DNA of 35,805 nt, taken from NCBI RefSeq assembly GCF_000615945.1, contig NZ_BAMO01000048.1, positions 1-35,805 of the forward strand, in the 5' to 3' direction. The notes under the pieces are model-generated. The model worked only from the letters and a program-made list of their open reading frames with translations. It made no database searches and was not told the origin of the DNA. This document shows positions 15,569 through 23,579 of this stretch, piece by piece (position 1 is the stretch's first letter; every line of letters begins with the position of its first letter). The position numbers and the translations under genes are program-made. The DNA comes from Caldalkalibacillus mannanilyticus JCM 10596. GTDB taxonomy: Bacteria > Bacillota > Bacilli > Caldalkalibacillales > JCM-10596.

Positions 15569-16203
15569 ATATCTCTCATCTCCTTCTTAATGCTGAAATA
15601 AATAAGAAAGGCGGCTGGAATAAATAAAAGGACAATCGCTAACCAAGAATTATTGATATAAAGAGAGATTAAAAGTACTACCGTTGAAAAAAATAATAGA
15701 GTAAGTATGATTATTTCTTCACCTTTAAACTTAAACTTATTCATATCAAACGTAAAACCATACCCTTTATAATATAAAAAGTGGCTTATTAACATGAAAA
15801 ATATAAACGTAGTAGAGAAATTGATAAACATATCAATTGATATTAAATGAAGTTTCCCAATCGATATTACACCTATTAAATCAAGAATGCTCACTAGTAT
15901 CGATTGACATAGGGCAAATGAAATAAAACTAATTCCAGTCACTATAATAGAATAAAGAATCGATATATTTAGCGTGGAGAATAGGTAAATAATGAGAAAG
16001 GGCAAAAGCATTAAAGGAATCAGATATTGCTCTATCTGAAATTCAGTTTTAAGTACAAACGACAATAAAGCTGAGAAGAAACTAAAGAAAACGATTTGTA
16101 ATGAATAACTAAATGGGTTAAATCTAAATATAGTGAACATAAACACTAACAATGCAATACTTTCTAAAGCTGACAAAAAGATATACAATGCGTTATCTAG
16201 CAT
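15565..16203 (-). CDS. AgrC-like membrane sensor without a kinase domain
   Basis: About 212 residues from the ATG at 16201-16203 (GTGGGGG lies upstream at somewhat long spacing; a TTG start 18 codons earlier is possible). It is almost entirely hydrophobic, with about six to seven predicted membrane segments, and ends in a short basic tail IKKEMRDI. Size and layout equal the N-terminal sensor half of AgrC-type proteins, but the dimerisation/phosphoacceptor and HATPase parts are absent. Truncation by a frameshift is unlikely because the stop overlaps the agrB start by 4 bases. It is very AT-rich. Likely role: binds the cyclic peptide and controls the LytTR protein directly. Homology to AgrC is inferred from context and topology. 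Confidence 0.7.
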   Translation of the reverse strand: MLDNALYIFLSALESIALLVFMFTIFRFNPFSYSLQIVFFSFFSALLSFVLKTEFQIEQYLIPLMLLPFLIIYLFSTLNISILYSIIVTGISFISFALCQSILVSILDLIGVISIGKLHLISIDMFINFSTTFIFFMLISHFLYYKGYGFTFDMNKFKFKGEEIIILTLLFFSTVVLLISLYINNSWLAIVLLFIPAAFLIYFSIKKEMRDI

Positions 16204-16271
16204 AATAACAATTAACCCCCACCATGTGTATGTACTATTGCTTTTCAAAAGGTGCAATCTGATTACATTTT

Positions 16272-16309
16272 ACTATATTCGTTGTCCGAAATATATATAT
16301 TTTTCGACA
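16272..16309 (-). promoter_or_regulatory. Possible Spo0A-controlled promoter of the agr-like cassette
   Basis: On the minus strand TTTTGTCGAAAAA contains the Spo0A-box heptamer TGTCGAA (16303-16309). A -10-like TATAGT follows at 16272-16277 with no good -35 hexamer, which places the box near -40 of the expected start. A second, imperfect copy in the opposite orientation (TTGTCCGAA, 16282-16290) makes the site an inverted pair. Confidence 0.42.
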
Positions 16310-16404
16310 AAATAACCTCTTGTTCGATAGGTTGTAAATCACCTGCCTAATCAGCCCTCTTGAGATAAATGCCCACAGTAACAAGACTACCCAGCCAGTT
16401 TTTT

Positions 16405-16690
16405 TCACCAGAAATCAACATACTCATTATTTGGATTCTTGTCAATCGAATTCAGATATTCTGCAATTTTTAATCCGATGTTTGAATAGTCAATTATGAA
16501 TCTAACAAAACATTGATAACGGAACCAACAAATTGTACACCTAATTTAAATTTCGGTTTAATATCTCCTGCATTGCCAATTCAACATTATTGGCATATTC
16601 TGATCTAGAATCAAAAAAATTGATTAATACCTCTTTGTAAAAGATTGGTTTACCAAATAAAAAAACGATATTTATTCGAGTTTTATTGCT
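16405..16690 (-). pseudogene. Decayed gene remnant in three frames
   Basis: On the minus strand three consecutive, overlapping frames read like one protein broken by indels: INIVFLFGKPIFYKEVLINF...NNVELAMQ, then GDIKPKFKLGVQFVGSVINVLLDS, then FVRFIIDYSNIGLKIAEYLN...NEYVDFW and a stop. None has a start codon with a ribosome binding site. The family is not recognised. The upstream edge meets the end of the lipoprotein gene, so the 5' part appears deleted. This accounts for the gap between the agr-like cassette and the lipoprotein. Confidence 0.45.
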
Positions 16691-17030
16691 CATCACTTTT
16701 ATCTAGTTCTATTTTTTTAAGCTTATAAAGATGAGGTTGAACTTCCACTACTTGAACACTGACTCTATCTCCTATCTTGAAACTATCTTCCTTTTTGTTA
16801 TTTTCATCAAATTGTACCATTATAAATCTATGAGAATTGTATTCGTTTAAATCTCCTGCTGTTTTTGTTTTCACATCGTCCTCAGAAATCCCCCACATTA
16901 TTTGATAGACCATAGATTCTTCTAATTCCAAAATATCAATGATATACCCTTTATAATCCAACTTTATTTCGCTTGCTGAGCAACCTGAAACAGCAAGAAT
17001 TATAAAAATAATAAAGAGCATTTTTCTCAT
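16683..17030 (-). CDS. Small lipoprotein, DUF3221-like
   Basis: 115 residues. Signal peptide with lipobox VSGC (Cys17), so lipid-anchored on the outer face. The mature part is a small beta-rich domain starting GYIIDILELEESMVYQIMWG and ending FKIGDRVSVQVVEV...KLKKIEL, the pattern of the DUF3221 group of Bacillus lipoproteins. Function unknown. It is preceded by GGAGG at the right distance. It stands alone, flanked by a gene remnant and a gene-poor stretch. Confidence 0.7.
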   Translation of the reverse strand: MRKMLFIIFIILAVSGCSASEIKLDYKGYIIDILELEESMVYQIMWGISEDDVKTKTAGDLNEYNSHRFIMVQFDENNKKEDSFKIGDRVSVQVVEVQPHLYKLKKIELDKSDEQ

Positions 17031-17474
17031 TTCTAATACCTCCAGTGTTATTTATAGCACTACCAACTAATCATCTATAAAAACCACTTAGAAACTCTAT
17101 CATTACAATAATTCCATTTTTATATTTTCGTCTAAATTAAACATAATTACATAATAGGTAATTTTCAGGTTCATCTAGATAGAATTCGTTGATACTACTT
17201 TCATGTTTCTGTATTATCAAGAGATATCGCCTCTGCATCTTGAATTTTTTATAAAGTAAAGCACCCTACTAACAATAATACTAGTAACAATTAAAAAGAT
17301 AATCTCATTGCAAATTCTCCGTTTTTTTTGTTTTAACCTTTTTATGAAGAGTAATTATATTATACCTAGTACTGGTATTTTAGTTTCGCATTTTTTATAG
17401 TACATCAAATATTTGGGTACCCTGAGCCACCAATTGAATGATAGATAGAGAGGATTATCTTAAAAGGCATCCAT
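17031..17474. other. Gene-poor AT-rich stretch
   Basis: No convincing gene is seen. On the minus strand around 17245-17345 a hydrophobic frame (EIIFLIVTSIIVSRVLYFIKN) lacks a usable start in frame: GGAG plus ATG are present but one base out of register. It may be a broken small membrane peptide or chance. A TATAATATAAT run at about 17355-17365 could serve as a -10 region. Confidence 0.3.
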
Positions 17475-17506
17475 TAAAAAAAGCCACTCATCATTGAGCA
17501 GCTTAA
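17475..17506 (-). terminator. Terminator of the Pmp3-like gene
   Basis: On the minus strand AAGCTGCTCA - ATGA - TGAGTGGCTT pairs (with a small internal mismatch) and is followed by TTTTTTTAATGG, directly after the stop of the Pmp3-like gene. Confidence 0.75.
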
Positions 17507-17721
17507 TTATTTATCTTAGCTTGTTCTTTTGCCATAAGCTTAACTTGCTTCTTCATTCTCTTATCTGCTTTGTGTTCGTTAACCACGAGGATTGCGTGTA
17601 TAACTCCTGGTAAGTAAAACAACAAGGTCAAAAAGAAATTTAGCAAGGCTTGGATAGGTCTTCCTGTTAGAAGCACAGCGACTGGCGGTATTAAGCACAA
17701 TAAGTATAACATGATATCCAC
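17503..17721 (-). CDS. Pmp3/YqaE (UPF0057) family small membrane protein
   Basis: 72 residues with two membrane hairpin segments: LYLLCLIPPVAVLLTGRP and LNFFLTLLFYLPGVIHAILVV, the hallmark of the Pmp3/UPF0057 family, followed by a longer than usual Lys-rich cytoplasmic tail. In other organisms members affect membrane potential or stress tolerance; here the role is unknown. It is a single-gene unit with a good site (GGAG) upstream and its own terminator. Confidence 0.88.
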   Translation of the reverse strand: MDIMLYLLCLIPPVAVLLTGRPIQALLNFFLTLLFYLPGVIHAILVVNEHKADKRMKKQVKLMAKEQAKINN

Positions 17722-17852
17722 TCTCCTTTAGTTTTGTTACCTTCTAATATTCTATCGGTATATTCCTATTTCTTTCTTTTGTCCTAAAATAGATTTTTTT
17801 CTATTTTTATGCAACGCTAGTGATCATATCTTGTTTCATTTCCACCAATACT

Positions 17853-17882
17853 AAAAAAGCTGCATCCCCTCTGAGATACAGC
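17853..17882 (-). terminator. Terminator downstream of sigK
   Basis: On the minus strand GCTGTATC and GATGCAGC form an 8-bp stem (one G-U pair) with an 8-base loop, followed by TTTTTTAG. Confidence 0.75.
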
Positions 17883-17947
17883 CCAAACCTAGACTAAATT
17901 TTTGAAGGGATATCTACCTCCCCCTTCTTCATTTCTTCCCTTCGATT

Positions 17948-18655
17948 CTACTTTCTCCCCTGCTTTACTTTATAAAATTCATGAAACAGCTTCATCAGGG
18001 CTCTTTTTTCAATTCTAGAAACGTAGGATCTAGAGATGCCTAACTCCTTGGCTATTTCCCTCTGCGTTCTTTCTTTTTCTAAATCAAGTCCAAAACGACC
18101 TATAATCACTTCTTTTTCTCTTTCATCTAACACATGGATGTGCTCATAGATTTTGTTCTTTTCCATTTGGAGCTGGACAAGATCGATGACATCATCCATC
18201 TCTGCCTTAAGAACGTCGATCAACGAGATCTCATTCCCTTCTTTGTCCGTCCCTATTGGATCGTGCAGGGAAACATCTTTTTTCGTTTTCTTTAAGGAGC
18301 GCAGATGCATTAGAATTTCATTTTCTATACAACGAGCAGCATATGTCGCCAGTTTTGTTCCTTTGTTCGGTGAATAGCTTTCTACTCCTTTGATTAAGCC
18401 AATCGTACCAATGGAAATAAGGTCTTCGGTATCTTCTCCTGTATTTTCAAACTTTTTGGTAATATGTGCGACGAGTCTAAGGTTATGCTCAATAAGAGTA
18501 TTTCTTGCATCTTGGTCTCCTTCCTGAAGCCTGTTCAGATACATTTCTTCGTCCGTTTCATTTAACGGTTGAGGAAAAGCATTATTTTTTACATAGGAGA
18601 CAAAAACCATCAATTCCTTAATAAAATAAGCGATGGTTGTAAGTATTCCGGGCAA
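17948..18655 (-). CDS. sigK: RNA polymerase sporulation sigma factor SigK (pro-form)
   Basis: About 235 residues. Sigma-70 family with the SigK-specific N-terminus: a hydrophobic pro-segment ([21 protein letters not shown]) ending at [11 protein letters not shown], where the B. subtilis pro-sequence is removed. Region 2 reads [18 protein letters not shown]...[12 protein letters not shown] and region 4 reads [12 protein letters not shown]...[24 protein letters not shown]. It directs late mother-cell transcription during sporulation. The gene is continuous, with no skin-type element. The start is taken as TTG at 18653-18655, eight bases after GGAGG; GTG three codons earlier is too close to that site. 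It ends about 80 bases below the catabolic operon. Confidence 0.95.
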   Translation of the reverse strand: MPGILTTIAYFIKELMVFVSYVKNNAFPQPLNETDEEMYLNRLQEGDQDARNTLIEHNLRLVAHITKKFENTGEDTEDLISIGTIGLIKGVESYSPNKGTKLATYAARCIENEILMHLRSLKKTKKDVSLHDPIGTDKEGNEISLIDVLKAEMDDVIDLVQLQMEKNKIYEHIHVLDEREKEVIIGRFGLDLEKERTQREIAKELGISRSYVSRIEKRALMKLFHEFYKVKQGRK

Positions 18656-18685
18656 AGCTGTCACCTCCGATAAGCAGATTACTAC

Positions 18686-18694
18686 TAGTCTATG
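18686..18694 (-). promoter_or_regulatory. Possible sigma-K/E type -10 element before sigK
   Basis: On the minus strand CATAGACTA matches the sigma-K -10 pattern CATAnnnTA and lies about 30 bases before the start codon. The -35 (AC) is too short to place with confidence. Autoregulation by SigK is known in Bacillus. Confidence 0.4.
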
Positions 18695-18734
18695 TGAGCA
18701 CAGCTTCGTCCTTGTCTGTCCATTAATAAATAAC

Positions 18735-20101
18735 TTACACTTTACTCTCTACCACCTCGCCCAATGCTGCCTCAACCTTCTCCACAATAAAGGCTACATC
18801 TGTTTCTTCTATATTTAATGGAGGAGCAATGGTTAAGACGTTATTAAATCCGGCTACTGTGGCTCCATTTTTACCAATTAGAAGACCCTTTTGCTTACAA
18901 AGTCCAATGACTTGATTCACGATCTGTACATCTAAAGGTTCCTTGGTTGACTGATCCTTCACTAATTCGATACCGATCAAAAGCCCTTTCCCCCGCACAT
19001 CTCCGACATAGGGATGACTTTGAAGCGCTAGCGTTAATTCATGTATTAACTTCCCTCCTACCTCTTGAGATCGTTCGCAGAGATTTTCGTTCTCCATAAT
19101 TTCTAGATTTTTAAGAGCCAATGCACATGCCGCAGGACTACCGCCAAAGGTATTGACATGACGGAAATAATCGTATTCCTCTGATCCTTTGAAGGCTTCA
19201 TAGATATCCTTTCGAACAGCCGTAGCGGATAAGGGTAGATAGCGCTGGTAATCCCTTTTGCCATAGTTACAATATCTGGCTTGATACCATAATTCATAAA
19301 TCCAAAGGGCTTACCTGTTCTGCCAAAACCACAAATGACCTCATCAACAATGAGCAAAGCTCCATGTTTTTGACACACCTCGTGAACCCCTTGCATATAC
19401 CCTTCGGGGGGAACAAGCACCCCTCCTCCCGTGATGATGGGCTCCATAATCATTCCCGCTATGGTTTCGCTCAGCTCCCACGTCATAACACGATCAATTT
19501 CCTGCACAGATGACAATTCATGTGGGAGGCAATCTGGCTGTTCTGGTGAACGATAGGAATCTGGAGGAGCTACATGAATAAAACCAGGGGCAAGGGGCTC
19601 GTATTTGTATTTGCGCTGTGCTTGACCGGTGGCAGCGAGCGCTCCCATTGAGTTGCCATGATAGGCTCTATACCTCGAAATAAATTTAAAGCGCTGATGA
19701 TCTCCTTGTTGTTGATGGTATTGCCGAACGATCTTAAAGGCTACTTCATTAGCCTCCGATCCACTATTGGAAAAGAAAATAACATACTCTCCCTCTAGCC
19801 AATCATTTAGTTTTTCAGCTAATTTAATCGCAGGGAAATGGCTTTGCGTTAAGGGAAAGAAAGCTAATTCCTTGAGTTGGTCATAAGCTGCCTCGGCAAG
19901 CTCCGTCCTTCCATATCCTACATTGACACACCATAAGCCGGACATGGCATCCAAATATTTATTTCCATTCCTGTCTGTAACCCAAGATCCCTCTGCTTTC
20001 TGAGCAATGATCGTCGCCTCTGGATGATAGGGTTTCATCGAATGCCACAGATATTGATCATCCTTAGCAAGAAGCTCATGGTAAGAGTTCTTTTCTTCCA
20101 T
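18735..20101 (-). CDS. Class III omega-aminotransferase (beta-alanine:pyruvate type), frameshifted
   Basis: PLP-dependent class III aminotransferase that would convert beta-alanine (or beta-aminoisobutyrate) plus pyruvate to malonate semialdehyde (or methylmalonate semialdehyde) plus alanine. Visible: N-terminal [20 protein letters not shown], and [16 protein letters not shown], then the PLP lysine region TMAKGITSA. The frame breaks right after this, at about 19235-19245; adding one base gives [18 protein letters not shown]...[19 protein letters not shown] and joins the second part to the end. The total of 1367 bases is one short of 456 codons. Repaired length is about 455 residues, normal for the family. 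It is the last gene of the pyrimidine operon. A sequencing deletion is the likeliest cause. Confidence 0.9.
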
Positions 20102-20171
20102 CTTATCTACTCCCTCTTTTCATCTTCTAACTTTCAATCTTACTTCTTCATAGATTCATAGAAGCAAATAC

Positions 20172-20210
20172 GATGTACCAGACCATGAACGGGTCTGGTA
20201 CATCTTTTTT
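20172..20210 (+). terminator. Strong hairpin with a U-run on the plus strand, inside the operon
   Basis: GATGTACCAGACC pairs perfectly with GGTCTGGTACATC (13 bp, 7-base loop), followed on the plus strand by TTTTTT. In the direction of the operon (minus) no T-run follows. It could stop antisense transcripts, or act as an mRNA processing or stability stem between mmsA and the aminotransferase gene. Confidence 0.7.
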
Positions 20211-21669
20211 AGAAATCGAATCTGGAGGTGATCATTTTTTTACGAGTATAGAAGTTGACTCCGTCCTTCCCATTAACATGCAGATCGCCATAAAAGGAGT
20301 CCTTCCATCCTGAGAAAGGAAAAAACGCCATTGTCGCTGGAACTCCTACGTTAATACCAAGCATTCCTGCATCTGATTCTTCTCGAAAGGTACGAATCAC
20401 TTTAGCGTCCTTGGTATAGATGCTAGCCCCATTGCCGAACCGGGATTTTCTAAGAAACTGTAAGCCTTCCTCCAAATCCTTCGCGCGAAGCAAGCTGAGA
20501 ACAGGAGCAAAAATTTCTTCTTGGGCAATCGTCATCTCTGGGGTAACATGATCGAAAATCGTGGGACCTAGAAAATTCCCCTTAGGATGCAGATCCATTT
20601 CCTTGCGTCCATCCCGAACCAAGGTGGCTCCTTCTTCGATTCCAAGCTCGATATATTCGAGTACCTTCGCTCGGTGAGAGGCTCTAATAACAGGGGTAAG
20701 CAGTACCTCATCATCTAATCCGTTGCCAATTAGTAATTGATCTGCTTTTTCTTTTAAGGCATGAACAAATTCATCTCCTCCACCGATGAGTACCACCGCA
20801 CTGCAAGCCATACACCGCTGACCTGCACTCCCATAAGCAGACGTAATAATATGCTGAACGGCTTTCTCCATGTCGGCATCTGGCATGACAAAATGATGAT
20901 TTTTAGCACCTGCTAAGGCTTGCACTCTCTTCCCCTGTGCAGCGGCACGGCTATATACATAGTGAGCCACAGGCTGAGAACCGACAAAGGAAATTGCCTT
21001 AATCTGCTCATGCTCCACTAAGCGGTTGACCACATCGTGTGCCCCATGAACGATATTTAGAACACCTGCTGGAGCACCTGCTTCGGTAAAGAGCTCTGCT
21101 AACCGACTGGCAAGCAGTGGCGTTCTTTCAGATGGCTTCAGAACAAAGGTATTTCCACAGGCGACAGCTAAGGGAAACATCCAGAGGGGGACCATCATCG
21201 GAAAGTTAAAAGGAGTAATGCCGCCAATAACTCCTAATGGATAACGAAACATCTCAGAATCCATTTCTTCTGCAATTCCTGAAAGTGACTCCCCCATAAG
21301 TAAGCTAGGAGCCCCTGCTGCAAATTCAACACATTCAATCCCGCGTTGCACTTCACCATACGCTTCTTTATATGCTTTCCCGTTCTCTTGAACGATGAGC
21401 TGAGCAAGAGCTTCATGCTGCTCGGTTAGTAGATGATGATAAGTGAACAAGATACGAGCACGTTTGGGTACGGGCGTGTTTTTCCACGTTAAAAAAGCTT
21501 CACTAGCTGATTTGACTGCCTCATCCACATCTTGTGCAGGAGATAGAGGAACACGAGCCAGTACCTCACCTGTAGCTGGATTAGGTACTTCTATACTAGC
21601 TATGCCGCTAGATTCGACCCACTGTCCATGAATATAGTTTTTTAACACGTAGCCTGCGTTATGATTCAT
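20209..21669 (-). CDS. mmsA: CoA-acylating (methyl)malonate-semialdehyde dehydrogenase
   Basis: 486-residue aldehyde dehydrogenase of the MmsA/IolA group. Catalytic cysteine region GSAGQRCMACSAVV; N-terminal NPATGEVLARVPL; GGITPFNFPMMVPLWMFPLA and ERTPLLASRLAELF match the CoA-dependent methylmalonate-semialdehyde dehydrogenases. It would oxidise malonate semialdehyde to acetyl-CoA (from uracil) and methylmalonate semialdehyde to propionyl-CoA (from thymine), the final step after the transaminase encoded just downstream. A GGGGGC site precedes the ATG. The gene is intact. Confidence 0.94.
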   Translation of the reverse strand: MNHNAGYVLKNYIHGQWVESSGIASIEVPNPATGEVLARVPLSPAQDVDEAVKSASEAFLTWKNTPVPKRARILFTYHHLLTEQHEALAQLIVQENGKAYKEAYGEVQRGIECVEFAAGAPSLLMGESLSGIAEEMDSEMFRYPLGVIGGITPFNFPMMVPLWMFPLAVACGNTFVLKPSERTPLLASRLAELFTEAGAPAGVLNIVHGAHDVVNRLVEHEQIKAISFVGSQPVAHYVYSRAAAQGKRVQALAGAKNHHFVMPDADMEKAVQHIITSAYGSAGQRCMACSAVVLIGGGDEFVHALKEKADQLLIGNGLDDEVLLTPVIRASHRAKVLEYIELGIEEGATLVRDGRKEMDLHPKGNFLGPTIFDHVTPEMTIAQEEIFAPVLSLLRAKDLEEGLQFLRKSRFGNGASIYTKDAKVIRTFREESDAGMLGINVGVPATMAFFPFSGWKDSFYGDLHVNGKDGVNFYTRKKMITSRFDF

Positions 21670-21848
21670 CTTACAATGCCCCCTTTTTGGCAGGATTGGT
21701 TTCCTATCTATCCAGTGTTTGCTGATCCAATGCTTCCTGATCCGTCCCTTCTTAATAATCTGCTTTATCTTGTCGCCGCTGCCTAATGATCAGGGAAGAA
21801 AAATATTTCCTAGCATCCGCCGTAAGAATCTGTAGGTACACTTTTTGC

Positions 21849-22034
21849 TCACTCTTTTGCTTCTTCTTCTCTACCTTCTTTCACGCTTTTCTCCTTATCC
21901 AGTGCCTGATTCCCCCGTTCAAACTCTAGCAAAGCTCCACTTAAATCTTCCTTTACCCCTTTAATCTGATAGCCACTAGAAACCAAACGATCGATCTTTT
22001 CCTTTTCTGCTAAAAATTCTTTATACGCTGACAT
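21849..22034 (-). CDS. 61-residue charged protein of unknown function
   Basis: A small all-alpha, highly charged protein (MSAYKEFLAEKEKIDRLVSS...KEGREEEAKE) with no signal or membrane segment and no family I recognise. It lies 23 bases after the NCS1 transporter gene on the same strand, with an acceptable site (GGGGGAACAGG) before its ATG. The middle part (SGYQIKGVKEDLSGALLEFER) is amphipathic. It could be a small partner of the transporter, as small proteins often sit beside permeases, but this is positional inference. Confidence 0.6.
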   Translation of the reverse strand: MSAYKEFLAEKEKIDRLVSSGYQIKGVKEDLSGALLEFERGNQALDKEKSVKEGREEEAKE

Positions 22035-22057
22035 CCTGTTCCCCCATCCCTATTCTA

Positions 22058-23529
22058 TTAGGTTTGTTTTGACTCTATGTCTGCCGCTCCCTCTAAGGTC
22101 TCTGCATCTGCAATCTTCCAAAACCTGCCGACCGTGATTCCTAAGTACTTAGCATCATCAGGGTCTTCCATTTCGGCTTGCTTATATTGTTGGAACCACC
22201 AATATTTTGCTAATAGATAGTAGCTAGTACAGCCCACAAAAAAGCCAATGATAAATGAATAGTTAGGAAAAAAGAAAGCACTCCCTCCGCCAAGAATCCA
22301 AGAAATAAATCCAGCTAGGTTAAAGCCATGTAAATATCTAAACTGACCTTCCTCCTGATAGAGATCATGAACATGGACTCGACGGCGCCGAAGAAGATAG
22401 TAGTCTGCAAATAAGATGCCTACAATAGCGGATAAGACTCCTCCAACAAGTAAAAGTGCTGGAATGATAATATCGAATAAGCTCCAAGGTTGCACGATCG
22501 AACCAATAATCCCTGCGGCAACAACCCCTGCCCAGAACGGAAACTTAGGTCCTCCGACATTGGAATAAATGGTGGCAGCAGGAATCAGATTGGCTGAGAT
22601 ATTGGTGGACCACTGAGCAAAGACAATCATTAATAGCAAAATGCCTAGCACAATTCCACTAGCCGCTTCCTGTAATGCAATAACAGGATCATAATTCTTC
22701 ACGGCAATGTAGGAAACTCCTCCGATCATTACCATAAAGGTTTGAGTCAGAGGAAGTGCCACTAGATTTCCTGCAATTTGTGCTCGATTTCGTTTCCACC
22801 AGTTTCGTTCATGAACAGGCGCTTTAATAAACCGAGAAAGAGAGGGCATATCTGCGGCTAAGGTTCCCCAAAAGCCCATGTTCGTCATCATGACGACAAT
22901 AAAAGCAGTAACAGCAGCTCCTCCTGTGGCAGGGCTTTCAATCCAGTTCCATACCTCTCTCCCCTCGGCAATGGCTTGCTCAGAAAGACTGAGATACATC
23001 CAAGCAGATATCATAATAATGATCGGAGCGGCTAGGTCAGCAAAGCGCTCTACCGCCTTAATTCCTAATGCCGTATTGACCACTTGCAACGTGCCAAAAA
23101 TAAGGAAGCAGAGAAACCAATGGTTAAAATCAAACAGGACGTATAAAATGGCGTTCATGGCTGTTGAACCAAAGTATGTGTTAATCCCAAACCAGCAGGA
23201 TGCCACAAACCCACGAATAATCGAGGGAAGATGAGTTCCTACCGTACCGAATGGAGCCTCATATACACGGGAAAGGATAATCCATGCTCTACTCCAATAT
23301 CACCAATGATGGTCATGCAGAGTCCGATGGCAATCGACCCTATGAATGTCGCCAGTAGCACCCACCCCAAGGAAAGACTCTGCACTCCAGCTCCACCAAT
23401 GGCAAATGCCGCTAATACTACAGCCATTCCAACCCAGATGAAGGCGAATCCTAGTGAACCAATTTTCTTTCCCTTTTGTACAATGGGCAATAAATCTGGG
23501 GACTGTAAGTAGCTCCCTTGTTTCTTCAT
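22058..23529 (-). CDS. NCS1-family nucleobase/hydantoin/allantoin transporter, frameshifted
   Basis: About 490 residues and 12 predicted membrane segments after repair. First part: SLGFAFIWVGMAVVLAAFAIGG...GLSFPVYMR; then the frame shifts at about 23253-23260, and adding one base gives R-APFGTVGTHLPSIIRG joined to FVASCWFGINTYFGSTAMN. The motifs FPVYMRAPFG..G and W.GINT are NCS1 landmarks. The rest (TNMGFWGTLAADMPSLSRF, WSTNISANLIPA) matches the substrate and sodium site helices of the family. The start is the ATG at 23527-23529, preceded by AAGGAG. Sitting between dihydropyrimidinase and mmsA, it should import uracil, thymine, dihydropyrimidines or hydantoins. A sequencing deletion is the likeliest cause of the break. 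Confidence 0.9.
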
Positions 23530-23579
23530 TAGAATTCTCCTTTCCATCCCTCATTGGAGATCGCTTGCTTCTCTTGTAC

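Noticed and set aside
17948-18664. Possible skin-type element in sigK
   Set aside because: The gene is continuous from the pro-sequence to region 4, with no insertion or recombinase nearby.
19103-19121. Separate start for the C-terminal part of the transaminase
   Set aside because: No ribosome binding site; the sequence before it in the same frame (to about 19235) continues the family fold, so it is one frameshifted gene, not two.
23300-23554. Second minus-strand frame over the NCS1 gene start
   Set aside because: Its ATG has no good site, the protein is not transporter-like, and the neighbouring frame has clear NCS1 motifs.
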